64,000 nucleotides of DNA from NCBI GenBank assembly GCA_900546435.1, contig URCQ01000005.1, positions 1 through 64,000 of the forward strand. Reading direction: 5' to 3'. Shown here in pieces: positions 17,535 to 26,241 of this stretch. How positions within the stretch are numbered: the first letter of the stretch is position 1; each line of letters starts with the position of its first letter. The notes beneath the pieces are model-generated. The model was not told the origin of the DNA and ran no database searches. It saw nothing but the letters and a program-made list of their open reading frames with translations. Position numbers and translations under genes: made by a program. Source of the DNA: an uncultured Pseudobutyrivibrio sp. (GTDB taxonomy: Bacteria; Bacillota; Clostridia; Lachnospirales; Lachnospiraceae).

Positions 17535-18887
17535 ATGGCATTTGAAAGTCTTTCAGACAAATTACAAAATGTATTTAAGAACCTTCGAGGCAAGGGTCGT
17601 CTGAGTGAAGATGATGTCAAGGCTGCTTTAAAAGAAGTCAAGCTGGCTCTTTTGGAGGCGGATGTCAATTTCAAGGTTGTCAAAAACTTTGTCAAAACGG
17701 TACAGGAACGTGCGATTGGCGCAGATGTCATGAACGGTCTGAACCCAGGACAAATGGTAATCAAGATTGTAAATGAAGAACTCACCAATCTGATGGGATC
17801 TGAAACAACAGAGATTGCATATCGTCCAGGACAGCAGATTACGGTTCTTATGATGGTTGGTCTGCAAGGTGCAGGTAAGACGACGACAACAGCAAAGCTG
17901 GCCGGTCTTGTCAAGAAAAAAGGAAAAAGACCACTGCTTGTAGCATGTGATGTGTATCGCCCGGCTGCAATCACGCAGTTACAGATCAATGGTGAAAAAC
18001 AGGGTGTGCCTGTATTTGCCATGGGAGATAAGAACAAACCATCAGATATTGCAAAAGCAGCAATAGAACATGCAAAGAAAAATAACAATAACGTTGTTAT
18101 TCTAGACACCGCAGGTCGTCTTCATATAGATGAAGGTATGATGGATGAGCTGGTGCAGATCAAAGAAGCTGTTGATGTTGCACAGACTTTATTGGTCGTA
18201 GATGCCATGACTGGTCAGGATGCAGTTAATGTGGCAGGTACTTTTGATGAAAAGATTGGCATTGATGGTGTTGTACTTACGAAGTTAGATGGTGATACCA
18301 GAGGTGGTGCTGCATTATCCATTCGTGCTGTGACAGGAAAACCGATCCTGTTTTGTGGTATGGGTGAAAAGCTGGATGATTTGGAGCAGTTTTATCCGGA
18401 TCGTATGGCTTCGAGAATCCTTGGCATGGGGGATGTCCTTTCTTTGATTGAGAAAGCAGAGGCATCCATTGATGAAGATAAGGCAAAAAATCTGTCCCGA
18501 AAGATGCGCAAAGCAGAGTTTGATTATAACGATTATTTAGACTCTATGGCGCAGATGAAAAAGATGGGTGGTCTTAGCAGTGTACTAGGCATGATGCCGG
18601 GGATGATTCCTGGGATGAACAGTGCACAGCTTTCACAGATAGAAGGTGCTGTTGATGATAAAAAAATGGCACACATTGAGGCAATTATTCTTTCCATGAC
18701 ACCAGAGGAAAGAGCAAATCCAAAACTTATGAATCCAAGTCGTAAGAAGCGACTGGCAAGAGGCGCTGGCGTCGATATCGCAGAGGTGAATCGTTTTATC
18801 AAACAGTTTGATCAGACGAAGAAGATGATGAAAAAGATGCCGGGCATGATGGGTGGTAAAAGAGGAAGAATGAAATTTCCTTTTTAA
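17535..18887 (+). CDS. ffh: Signal recognition particle protein Ffh
   Basis: The SRP GTPase that binds signal peptides and 4.5S/6S RNA and delivers ribosomes to FtsY. N and G domains at 1-295 (G1 LQGAGKTTT, DVYRPAA, G3 DTAGR, G4 TKLDGDTRGG) and a methionine-rich M domain at about 300-450 with repeated GMMPGM-type stretches and SRP-RNA-binding SRKKRLARGAG. 450 aa. No SRP RNA gene was recognised in the window. Confidence 0.98.
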   Translation: MAFESLSDKLQNVFKNLRGKGRLSEDDVKAALKEVKLALLEADVNFKVVKNFVKTVQERAIGADVMNGLNPGQMVIKIVNEELTNLMGSETTEIAYRPGQQITVLMMVGLQGAGKTTTTAKLAGLVKKKGKRPLLVACDVYRPAAITQLQINGEKQGVPVFAMGDKNKPSDIAKAAIEHAKKNNNNVVILDTAGRLHIDEGMMDELVQIKEAVDVAQTLLVVDAMTGQDAVNVAGTFDEKIGIDGVVLTKLDGDTRGGAALSIRAVTGKPILFCGMGEKLDDLEQFYPDRMASRILGMGDVLSLIEKAEASIDEDKAKNLSRKMRKAEFDYNDYLDSMAQMKKMGGLSSVLGMMPGMIPGMNSAQLSQIEGAVDDKKMAHIEAIILSMTPEERANPKLMNPSRKKRLARGAGVDIAEVNRFIKQFDQTKKMMKKMPGMMGGKRGRMKFPF

Positions 18888-18933
18888 CATATAGCAATTT
18901 ATTATTATTATTTATTTTTAGGAGGAAAACAAA

Positions 18934-19179
18934 ATGGCAGTAAAGATTAGATTAAGAAGAATGGGACAGAAGAGAAATCCTTTCTACAGAATCGTAGTAG
19001 CAGATTCTAGATCACCTAGAGATGGAAAGTGCATCGAAGAAATCGGAACATACGATCCAAATCAGGAGCCTTCAGCATACCATGTAAATGAAGAATTGGC
19101 TAAGAAGTGGCTCGCAAACGGAGCACAGCCAACAGAGACTGTAGCAAGAATCTTCAAGCAGGCTGGTATTGAAAAATAA
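18934..19179 (+). CDS. rpsP: 30S ribosomal protein S16
   Basis: An 81-residue S16 with the typical start M-A-V-K-I-R-L-R-R-M-G and RIVVADSRSPRDG. SD AGGAGG. It lies 46 bases behind ffh in the conserved ffh-rpsP-khpA-rimM-trmD order. Confidence 0.98.
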   Translation: MAVKIRLRRMGQKRNPFYRIVVADSRSPRDGKCIEEIGTYDPNQEPSAYHVNEELAKKWLANGAQPTETVARIFKQAGIEK

Positions 19180-19217
19180 CCCACAAAACAGGCATTGAAA
19201 GAACGAGGTATTAGGTG

Positions 19218-19445
19218 ATGAAAGAATTAGTTGAAGTAATTGCAAAGTCACTGGTAGATTACCCGGAGGAAGTTGTTGTTACAGAAACAGAAAATGACAA
19301 GTCAATTGTTGTTGAGTTACATGTGGCTTCATCAGATATGGGCAAGGTAATCGGCAAGCAGGGACGTATTGCAAAAGCAATTCGTTCCGTAGTGAAGGCA
19401 GCAGCCTCAAAGTCGGATAAAAAAGTCGTTGTAGATATTGTTTAA
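19218..19445 (+). CDS. khpA: KH-domain RNA-binding protein KhpA
   Basis: A 75-residue single KH domain protein (formerly YlqC) with the GxxG loop in V-I-G-K-Q-G-R at about 45. KhpA pairs with KhpB and binds RNA, affecting cell elongation and division in Firmicutes. ATG 19218 has GAGG nine bases upstream; a GTG at 19215 would add one Met. A strong hairpin-T tract separates it from rimM. Confidence 0.95.
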   Translation: MKELVEVIAKSLVDYPEEVVVTETENDKSIVVELHVASSDMGKVIGKQGRIAKAIRSVVKAAASKSDKKVVVDIV

Positions 19446-19454
19446 GACAAAGAA

Positions 19455-19496
19455 CCCTATTGCCATGCGAAAGGTGTGGTGATAGGGGATTTTTTT
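19455..19496 (+). terminator. Terminator or attenuator between khpA and rimM
   Basis: A continuous 14-bp stem with G-U pairs (19455-19468 with 19474-19487), a purine loop GAAAG, then GAT and a T run that abuts the rimM SD (AGGAGA at 19497-19502). Confidence 0.88.
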
Positions 19497-19508
19497 AGGA
19501 GAAGAAAT

Positions 19509-20021
19509 ATGGATTTGTATCAGGTTGGTGCCATTACGCAGACACATGGTGTACGAGGTGAGGTCAAGGTATTTCCATTGACAGATGATGTGTCTCGTTT
19601 TAAGAATATGAAAAATCTAATTATGGACACGGGACGCGAACAGATTACACTTGAAGTGACATCTGCCAGACCACAGAAAAATCTGGTCATCTTAAAATTT
19701 AAGGGATACGATAATATCAATGATGTAGAAAAATACAAAGGTGCCAAATTATATGTTACCAGGGAAAACCGCGTGGCTTGTGAAAAAGATGAATACTTTA
19801 TTGCAGATCTGATTGGTCTTTCGGTTGTGACAGATGAAGGCATGCAGCTCGGAACACTTACAGATGTAATTGCGACGGGAGCAAACGATGTTTATGTTGT
19901 TGAGATGGCATCGGGCAAAGAGGTGCTGATTCCAGCCATTCATGATTGTATCGTGAACGTGGAGGAAGAAGAAAAGAAAATGACAGTACATTTGTTAGAT
20001 GGACTGTTGGATGAGGAGTAA
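19509..20021 (+). CDS. rimM: Ribosome maturation factor RimM
   Basis: It assists assembly of the 30S head, binding S19. N-terminal RimM domain (V-G-A-I-T-Q-T-H-G-V-R-G-E-V-K-V) at residues 5-20 and a C-terminal PRC-barrel-like half (ANDVYVVEMASGKEVLIPAI). ATG 19509 with AGGAGAAG upstream, 170 aa; the GTG at 19476 lies inside the terminator and is rejected. Its last codons carry the SD of trmD. Confidence 0.97.
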   Translation: MDLYQVGAITQTHGVRGEVKVFPLTDDVSRFKNMKNLIMDTGREQITLEVTSARPQKNLVILKFKGYDNINDVEKYKGAKLYVTRENRVACEKDEYFIADLIGLSVVTDEGMQLGTLTDVIATGANDVYVVEMASGKEVLIPAIHDCIVNVEEEEKKMTVHLLDGLLDEE

Positions 20022-20025
20022 ACAC

Positions 20026-20748
20026 GTGAAATTTTATATTTTGACGTTATTTCCGGAAATGGTGATGCAGGGACTTTGTACCAGTATCATCGGGCGTGCA
20101 ATGGACAAGGGAATGTTGTCTGTAGAGGCGGTTAATATCCGTGATTTTACTACAAATAAGCATGGAAAAGTGGATGACTATCCTTATGGTGGCGGTGCTG
20201 GCATGGTGATGCAGGCACAGCCAATCTATGATGCATGGAAATCCATTATAGATCGTACCAAAGGAAGTGTGCGTACCATTTACCTTACACCGCAGGGAAA
20301 GACTTTTGTGCAAAAAGATGCCAAGGAATTGGCAAAGGAAGAAAATGTTATTTTGCTATGTGGTCATTATGAAGGGGTAGATGAACGTGTGCTTGAAGCA
20401 ATTGTGACAGATTATATATCCATTGGTGATTTCGTTTTGACGGGTGGAGAATTGCCGGCAATGGTTATGGTTGATGCAATCGCTCGTATGGTTCCCGGAG
20501 TACTTTCTAACGTGGACTCCAAAGAGACAGAGAGCTTTGAAAATAGTTTGCTGGAATATCCACAATATTCACGTCCGGAAGAATGGAATGGGAAAAAAGT
20601 TCCGGCAATTCTTTTATCCGGGGATCATGCAAAAGTAGATGCATGGAGACATGAGCAATCGTTGCTTCGTACAAAACAAAGACGTCCGGATTTGCTAGAA
20701 AAAGCAGAGCTTTCGAAAAAAGATCAAGATTTTTTAGAGAAAATATAA
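20026..20748 (+). CDS. trmD: tRNA (guanine-37-N1)-methyltransferase
   Basis: A SPOUT methyltransferase making m1G37, which prevents frameshifting. The trefoil-knot AdoMet site is visible in LLCGHYEGVDERV and SIGDFVLTGGELPA, and the N-terminus is typical (F-Y-I-L-T-L-F-P-E-M). Start GTG 20026 with AGGAG at 20014-20018, 240 aa; a TTG at 19999 is inside rimM. Adjacent to rimM as in most bacteria. Confidence 0.97.
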   Translation: MKFYILTLFPEMVMQGLCTSIIGRAMDKGMLSVEAVNIRDFTTNKHGKVDDYPYGGGAGMVMQAQPIYDAWKSIIDRTKGSVRTIYLTPQGKTFVQKDAKELAKEENVILLCGHYEGVDERVLEAIVTDYISIGDFVLTGGELPAMVMVDAIARMVPGVLSNVDSKETESFENSLLEYPQYSRPEEWNGKKVPAILLSGDHAKVDAWRHEQSLLRTKQRRPDLLEKAELSKKDQDFLEKI

Positions 20749-20776
20749 AAAAGGTACGATAAACAAAAAGAAATAC

Positions 20777-20805
20777 TTGTTTTTTGAGCTTGTTTATGGT
20801 ATCAT
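20777..20805 (+). promoter_or_regulatory. rplS promoter and leader
   Basis: TTGTTT (20777-20782), 17 bases, TATCAT (20800-20805). An imperfect 13-base inverted repeat (20753-20765 and 20791-20803) brackets it. The about 75-base leader to 20885 could hold an L19 leader structure, which I cannot confirm by eye. Confidence 0.55.
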
Positions 20806-20885
20806 CAACGAGTTGTGAAAAGAGATGGTCCTCTGATACATGTGGTATTAAGAACGTCAAGATAATTTAATTAGGAGGTCACAAA

Positions 20886-21239
20886 ATGAACACACAGGAA
20901 ATTATTAAGAACATTGAAGCAGAACAGTTAAAGTCTGAAGTAGACGTATTCCATGTAGGTGATACTGTTAGAGTACACGCTATGATCAAGGAAGGAAACC
21001 GTGAAAGAATTCAGGTATTCGAAGGTACAGTTATTAAGAGACAGGGTGGAAGCAACCGTGAGACATTTACTGTTAGAAAGTTCTCTAACGGTGTTGGCGT
21101 AGAAAAGACATGGCCAGTTCATAGCCCTAACGTTGAGAAGATCGAAGTAGTACGTCGTGGTAAAGTAAGACGTGCAAAACTTAACTACTTAAGAGATCGT
21201 GTAGGTAAGAAGGCTAAGGTTAAAGAATTAGTTAAGTAA
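20886..21239 (+). CDS. rplS: 50S ribosomal protein L19
   Basis: A 117-residue L19, located at the 30S-50S interface. Family motifs: GDTVRVHAMIKEGNRERIQVF and the C-terminal basic RGKVRRAKLNYLRDRVGKKAK. SD TTAGGAGGT. It has a private promoter and terminator and follows trmD as in most Firmicutes. Confidence 0.98.
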   Translation: MNTQEIIKNIEAEQLKSEVDVFHVGDTVRVHAMIKEGNRERIQVFEGTVIKRQGGSNRETFTVRKFSNGVGVEKTWPVHSPNVEKIEVVRRGKVRRAKLNYLRDRVGKKAKVKELVK

Positions 21240-21252
21240 TAAGACAAGGAGA

Positions 21253-21284
21253 GAGCAACCACAAAGGTGGTTGTTCTTTTTTTT
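21253..21284 (+). terminator. Terminator after rplS
   Basis: A 10-bp stem (21253-21262 with 21267-21276), tetraloop, eight Ts. Confidence 0.93.
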
Positions 21285-21350
21285 GATATCGTGTATATTA
21301 ATATAGGATTGTTATGTATAACAGATAAAAGAAAGCATATAGGATGCATT

Positions 21351-21983
21351 ATGAATAAAAGACAAGTTAGACGTGGTTTTGAGCAGGTAGGTAGAAAAAT
21401 ACATATTAGTAGGGGCGGTTTGAATTTTCGCCGTCGTCGTCGTAAAATACAGGGAGAGAAAGTCCGCTATGTAAGTCTGTGGGCAATACAGATTTTTGCA
21501 GTGGTTTTGCTTGCATTTTTCCTTACTTTGGGATTCGGTACGAGAATCCGTTGCTCAGGAGAATCTATGACACCGGCTATTGCCGAAAATGGCAGTGTCT
21601 TGATCAATCGTATTGCATATAAAATCAAAGCTCCGAAAAAGGGAGATGTGGTTGCTTTTATGCCAAAGGGAAACACAAGCGCAAATTACAATGTAAAGCG
21701 TATTGTAGCGGTTCCCGGAGATACGGTCTTGATTTCAAATGGCAGATTGTATGTCAATGATAAGGTCGTGAATCTAAAACAGTCCGATGATAAATCCATC
21801 AAGGATGAAGGTCGTGCAGTGACAGAGATTACGCTAGGGAAAAATGAGTATTTTGTGCTCGGAGATAATGTGAATAATAGTGAGGACAGTCGCTATGGTT
21901 CGATTGGTAATGTAACAAGAAAAGAAATGATAGGAAAAGTCTGGTTCTGTTTATCCTTTAAGGGATTTGGAACTGTGCATTAG
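21351..21983 (+). CDS. lepB: Signal peptidase I (paralogue 1)
   Basis: A membrane-bound serine-lysine protease that removes signal peptides. The nucleophile is Ser72 in SGESMTP, the general base Lys117 in VKRIVAVPGD, and box E is GDNVNNSEDSRYGSIG. It has an unusual 40-residue Arg-rich cytoplasmic N-terminus (a run of basic residues at 27-33) before one transmembrane helix at about 43-63. Start ATG 21351, AGGAT upstream, 210 aa. It lies 8 bases before rbgA; a second lepB follows rbgA. Confidence 0.94.
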   Translation: MNKRQVRRGFEQVGRKIHISRGGLNFRRRRRKIQGEKVRYVSLWAIQIFAVVLLAFFLTLGFGTRIRCSGESMTPAIAENGSVLINRIAYKIKAPKKGDVVAFMPKGNTSANYNVKRIVAVPGDTVLISNGRLYVNDKVVNLKQSDDKSIKDEGRAVTEITLGKNEYFVLGDNVNNSEDSRYGSIGNVTRKEMIGKVWFCLSFKGFGTVH

Positions 21984-21991
21984 GAGTCAAT

Positions 21992-22861
21992 ATGGAATTT
22001 CAATGGTACCCAGGTCATATGACCAAGGCAAAAAGACAGATGATGGAAGATATCAAACTAATTGATCTTGTGATTGAATTGGTTGATGCACGTATTCCAC
22101 TGAGCAGCCGTAACCCGGATATTGATGAATTGGGAAAACAAAAAGCAAGATTAATTCTTTTGAATAAAACAGATTTAGCAGATCCGAAAGTGACGATACG
22201 CTGGAAAGAGTATTTTCAAAAGAAAGGATATTTTGTTGTGACGTTGGATTCCCGTAATCGCAAAGGGATGAAAGAAGTGACGCAGGTGGTTATGGATGCC
22301 TGTGCAAAAAAAATAGAACGTGATCGTGCACGTGGTATAAAAAATCGCCCGGTACGTGCGATGGTAGTAGGAATTCCAAATGTTGGAAAATCTACCTTTA
22401 TCAATTCTTACGCAGGAAAGGCTTGTGCAAAAACAGGAAATAAGCCGGGCGTTACAAAAGGTAAACAGTGGATCCGTTTAAATAAAAATGTAGAATTGCT
22501 AGATACGCCGGGGATTTTGTGGCCTAAGTTTGAAGATCAGACAGTAGGTCTTCATTTGGCATGTATTGGCTCTATCAAGGATGAATTATTGCAGACAGAA
22601 GAGTTAGCCATTGAGTTGTGTAGGATTCTGAAGGAAAAATATCCGGGAGCACTTGCAGAACGCTATCAGATTGATGAAACACAGGATGTGCTTCATTATT
22701 TGGAACAAATTGCGGAAAATAGGAACTGCCGCTCAAAAGGAAATCAATTGGACTATAGTAAAGCAGCACTTTTGCTGATTGATGATTTCCGAAGTGGAAC
22801 GATTGGAAAAATTTCTCTGGAGTTTCCGGAAGAGATGAATAATGAAAAGATGGAAGTGTAG
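21992..22861 (+). CDS. rbgA: Ribosome biogenesis GTPase RbgA (YlqF)
   Basis: A circularly permuted GTPase needed for late 50S assembly. The N-terminus W-Y-P-G-H-M-T-K-A is diagnostic. G4 NKTD at about 58 precedes G1 GIPNVGKST at about 125 and G3 DTPG. 289 aa. Order rplS-lepB-rbgA-rnhB matches that of Bacillus and Clostridia. The stop codon overlaps the GTG start of the second lepB. Confidence 0.97.
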   Translation: MEFQWYPGHMTKAKRQMMEDIKLIDLVIELVDARIPLSSRNPDIDELGKQKARLILLNKTDLADPKVTIRWKEYFQKKGYFVVTLDSRNRKGMKEVTQVVMDACAKKIERDRARGIKNRPVRAMVVGIPNVGKSTFINSYAGKACAKTGNKPGVTKGKQWIRLNKNVELLDTPGILWPKFEDQTVGLHLACIGSIKDELLQTEELAIELCRILKEKYPGALAERYQIDETQDVLHYLEQIAENRNCRSKGNQLDYSKAALLLIDDFRSGTIGKISLEFPEEMNNEKMEV

Positions 22862-23436
22862 TGGAAATGGAAGAAAAAGAAAAGAAAAATGGTGAGCAGA
22901 CATCACCAGCACATGAGATTTTAAGCTTATTATTATATATCGTTGTTGTTTTTGGTATTTGTTTTTTGATTATCACATTTGTAGGACAGCGTTCAAAAGT
23001 GAGTGGTTCTTCTATGGAACCAACGCTGAGCGATGGAGATAATCTGATTGTAGATAAGATTTCTTATCGTATTCATGATCCACAGCGATTTGATATTATC
23101 ATTTTCCCATATCAATATCAGGAAAATACATACTATATCAAACGAATCATTGGATTGCCGGGAGAAACGGTCTATATTAACGATGCAGGAGAAATCTATA
23201 TTAACGGGAAATTGTTAGAAGAAGATTATGGCTTAGATACGATTCAAAATCCGGGACTGGCATCCGAACCAATTACATTGGGAGAAGATGAATATTTTGT
23301 GATGGGAGATAACCGGAATAACAGTACGGATAGTCGTTTCGCCTCGGTGGGGGAAATTAAACGACAAAATATCATTGGAAAGGCATGGGTAAGGATTTAT
23401 CCATTTAATAAAATTACAGTCATCAAACATCAATAG
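22861..23436 (+). CDS. lepB: Signal peptidase I (paralogue 2)
   Basis: A second type I signal peptidase with acidic N-terminus, one transmembrane helix at about 20-42, nucleophile Ser51 in SGSSMEPT, Lys94 in IKRIIGLPGE and GDNRNNSTDSR. 191 aa from GTG 22861, which shares its first base with the rbgA stop; ATG 22867 is an equally likely start. The differing N-terminus from paralogue 1 suggests different partners or substrates (inference). Confidence 0.94.
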   Translation: MEMEEKEKKNGEQTSPAHEILSLLLYIVVVFGICFLIITFVGQRSKVSGSSMEPTLSDGDNLIVDKISYRIHDPQRFDIIIFPYQYQENTYYIKRIIGLPGETVYINDAGEIYINGKLLEEDYGLDTIQNPGLASEPITLGEDEYFVMGDNRNNSTDSRFASVGEIKRQNIIGKAWVRIYPFNKITVIKHQ

Positions 23437-23451
23437 GATGGAGGAAGAGCC

Positions 23452-24228
23452 ATGGATATTGAAAAAAAGATCAAAGAGATACAGCAGGAATATAAAGAGG
23501 CAGATGATGTGCAGTTGCCAGCATTCATAGAGTCTTATATCAGGGATGGCAGACCTGGCGTGGCAAAGATTATTGGACAGGCACAAAAAAGACTGGATAA
23601 GCTGGCACAGGAGCGGGTGCGTTTGGAAACGCTTCGCACTTATGAGCATCGTTACGAAGAGAAGTATCCGATGATCTGTGGCATTGACGAAGTGGGACGT
23701 GGACCATTAGCAGGCCCAGTGTGTGCGGCAGCTGTTATTTTGCCAAAAGATTGTGAAATCCTTTATATTAATGACTCAAAAAAGTTGAGTGAAGCAAAAA
23801 GAGAAGCTTTATATGAGGAAATATGTGAAAAAGCGGTGGCTGTAGGAATTGGATTTGCATCGCCGGAGAAAATTGATGAAGTAAATATTTTACAGGCAAC
23901 GTATGTAGCAATGCGTGATGCAATTGCGCAATTATCGGTAGAACCGGATCTTTTGCTCAATGATGCGGTGACAATTCCGCAAGTGGATATCAAGCAGGTG
24001 CCAATTATTAAGGGCGACGCAAAAAGTATTTCCATTGGTGCGGCGAGTATTGTCGCAAAGGTGACGAGAGATCGTTTGATGAAAGAATATGATGCCATTA
24101 TGCCAGAATATGGGTTTGCACAAAACAAAGGATATGGAACCAAAGAGCATATAGAGGCTTTACAAAAATTTGGGCCAAGTCCAATCCATAGAAAGAGCTT
24201 TATTGGTCATTTTGTAGAAAATGTATAA
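23452..24228 (+). CDS. rnhB: Ribonuclease HII
   Basis: It removes RNA, including single ribonucleotides, from DNA. The type 2 RNase H core starts at about residue 74 with C-G-I-D-E-V-G-R-G-P-L-A-G-P, supplying the first catalytic Asp-Glu; the later S-I-A-A-A-S-I-V-A-K-V-like segment and DRLM follow. A 70-residue N-terminal helical extension precedes the core, as in Bacillus RnhB. 258 aa, SD GGAGGAAG. Confidence 0.97.
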   Translation: MDIEKKIKEIQQEYKEADDVQLPAFIESYIRDGRPGVAKIIGQAQKRLDKLAQERVRLETLRTYEHRYEEKYPMICGIDEVGRGPLAGPVCAAAVILPKDCEILYINDSKKLSEAKREALYEEICEKAVAVGIGFASPEKIDEVNILQATYVAMRDAIAQLSVEPDLLLNDAVTIPQVDIKQVPIIKGDAKSISIGAASIVAKVTRDRLMKEYDAIMPEYGFAQNKGYGTKEHIEALQKFGPSPIHRKSFIGHFVENV

Positions 24229-24248
24229 GCACCATAAGGAGGGACGAC

Positions 24249-25928
24249 GTGCAGGTTTCCGATTTGTTGGTACAATATCAGAATAATTTGTCTTCCGGGA
24301 GTGAGGTGTCTACAAAAACAAAGGGCATTGAGCAGTTAGTGGAGACAGTAAAACAGTTAAAGACAGGAAATATCTTTGAAGGAACTGTGAATAGTGTGCG
24401 TGGCTCACAGGTGATTCTTGGGTTGAGTAGTGGGCAGAATATCACAGCACATCTGGATGCGGGATTGTCTCTGGTTAAGGGACAGTCTGTTTTTTTTCAG
24501 GTGAAATCAAATGATGGGGAACAGATTCACATTAAGCCGATTTCCATGGGAGGTAATCAGGGAAATCCTACATTGATACAGGCGCTTGATGCTGCCGGGC
24601 TTGCTGTAGGGGAAAAGAACTTAAATATGGTGAATGCCATGATGAAAGAACAAATGTCCATTGACGCAAAAAGTTTGCAGAATATGGCACGACAGATGGG
24701 ACAGATTCCAGGTAGTTCTGCAGAGACGATTGTGCAGATGCAAAAATTACAATTGCCGATCGATATTTCCAGTGTAGAGCAATTTGAACATTATAAAGCA
24801 AACCAGCGTGAAGTGTTAGGACAGGTGCAACAGTTGATTACCGTGTTAGGAGATGCATTTTCGCAGGAAGATATGAGTGGGACAGCAGCAACACAATTGC
24901 ATAATGAACTGGTTGGATTTTTTGGAAATACATCAATGCAAGAGGCTATTGTAGAGAAACAGGGATTGTATGTGCAGGAAATGCAAATGCCAGAAGGTCA
25001 GGAAGAATCGGTGAATTTGCAGTCGTTAGCACAGAAAGCATCTGTTTTTTCGCAGACGCTTGAAGATGCAGATACCTATGCTCCAGGAAGCCTGGGAGCA
25101 GTATTAGATGAGAACGCTTACATAGATTTGCAGAAACAGTTGGCACAATTTCCTGCCTTTATACGGGAACATGCAAATTTTTTTACCGCCGAGGGACAAT
25201 TACGTCCGCAGACGCAGGTGGATGCATTCTTGCAGGAGATCAGTGTTTTCTTAGGAAAAAACAGCGAAGAACTGCCAAAAGAGATGATACAGAAATTCCT
25301 AGGTTCGAAAGGCTATCAAAAACTGTTTCTGGAGTTTGCAGAAAGACAATTTACGATGGAACCGGAAGACTTGCCAAAAGAGCGCAGTGTGAGTCAGTTG
25401 TATGAACGAATGACACAGCAGATACAAGGATTACAGCAGTTGGCGGATAAAGTGCCTGTGGCAAAAGATGTTGTACAGACGATGACATCAAATCTTTCCC
25501 AAAACATTGAATTTATGAATCAGTTAAACCAGATGTATTCCTATGTGCAGGTGCCAATGCGATTGCGTGGACAGAATGTCAACAGTGAACTCTTTGTCTA
25601 TCGTAATGCAAAAGGAACAAAAAGTGAGCAGGAGGAGTTGACTGCATTTTTGCATTTTCAGATGGAAAGTCTGGGCAATGTAGATATTTCTGTAAAAATG
25701 AAACAGAAAAATGTATCAGCGAACTGGTATTTAGAAAAGATGGATAGTTTGATTATTTTAGAGGAAAATATGCATCTTTTGACAGAGCGGCTGCAAAAAA
25801 AGGGATATCACTGTGATATGAAATTAGAGCAGGATAAGCGGAATATCAATTTTGTTGAAGATTTTTTGAGGGCAGACCAAAAAACGGGGAAAGAAGTACA
25901 CCGTTATTCTTTTGATGTGAGGGCATAA
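24249..25928 (+). CDS. FliK/YlqG-like protein with a hook-length-control-type C-terminus
   Basis: 559 residues, Gln-rich and largely helical, without signal peptide. About 450-545 resembles the FliK C-terminal domain: a hydrophobic L-F-V-Y then E-L-T-A-F-L-H-F-Q-M-E-S-L-G-N-V and the ending L-x-x-R-L-Q-K-K-G-Y. In Bacillus ylqG holds the same position between rnhB and the FlhB-tail gene ylqH. GTG start with AAGGAGGG. Next to a FlhB C-domain-like gene, it looks like a flagellar export-switch pair outside a flagellar operon; actual function is unknown. Confidence 0.7.
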   Translation: MQVSDLLVQYQNNLSSGSEVSTKTKGIEQLVETVKQLKTGNIFEGTVNSVRGSQVILGLSSGQNITAHLDAGLSLVKGQSVFFQVKSNDGEQIHIKPISMGGNQGNPTLIQALDAAGLAVGEKNLNMVNAMMKEQMSIDAKSLQNMARQMGQIPGSSAETIVQMQKLQLPIDISSVEQFEHYKANQREVLGQVQQLITVLGDAFSQEDMSGTAATQLHNELVGFFGNTSMQEAIVEKQGLYVQEMQMPEGQEESVNLQSLAQKASVFSQTLEDADTYAPGSLGAVLDENAYIDLQKQLAQFPAFIREHANFFTAEGQLRPQTQVDAFLQEISVFLGKNSEELPKEMIQKFLGSKGYQKLFLEFAERQFTMEPEDLPKERSVSQLYERMTQQIQGLQQLADKVPVAKDVVQTMTSNLSQNIEFMNQLNQMYSYVQVPMRLRGQNVNSELFVYRNAKGTKSEQEELTAFLHFQMESLGNVDISVKMKQKNVSANWYLEKMDSLIILEENMHLLTERLQKKGYHCDMKLEQDKRNINFVEDFLRADQKTGKEVHRYSFDVRA

Positions 25929-25930
25929 CT

Positions 25931-26239
25931 ATGGCAAGTAAGCAATGGAAACCACAGGAATTTGATAAAGAAAAAACAGCCGTGGCGTTATCTTATGATC
26001 CGAGCGATGTGGCACCGAAGATCGTAGCAACCGGCAAAGGACATGTGGCAGATAAAATCATTGCGTCTGCAAAAGAGAATGATGTTCCTTTTTATAAAGA
26101 TTCAAAACTGGCAGATACTTTGTCAAAGTTTGAGATTGGCGAAGCCATTCCACCGGAATTATATGAAGTTGTAGCGGAGATACTAGTCTTTGTTGATGGC
26201 ATGGAAAAAGTCAAGGCAAAATTAGATGGGAGGAAATAG
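25931..26239 (+). CDS. ylqH: FlhB C-terminal-domain-like protein (YlqH/FhlB type)
   Basis: A 102-residue cytoplasmic protein matching only the tail of FlhB/YscU: V-A-L-S-Y-D-P at about 17-23, then A-P-K-I-V-A-T-G-K-G, and a C-terminal I-P-P-E-L-Y-E-V-V-A-E-I. FlhB self-cleaves at N-P-T-H just before this region; here that motif is absent, so the protein resembles the post-cleavage product. Two bases after the FliK-like gene, so presumably co-translated. Role outside flagella is not established. Confidence 0.85.
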   Translation: MASKQWKPQEFDKEKTAVALSYDPSDVAPKIVATGKGHVADKIIASAKENDVPFYKDSKLADTLSKFEIGEAIPPELYEVVAEILVFVDGMEKVKAKLDGRK

Positions 26240-26241
26240 GA

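Noticed and set aside
17528..18109. A 193-codon minus-strand frame within ffh
   Set aside because: Antisense to the ffh GTPase domain; no start signal.
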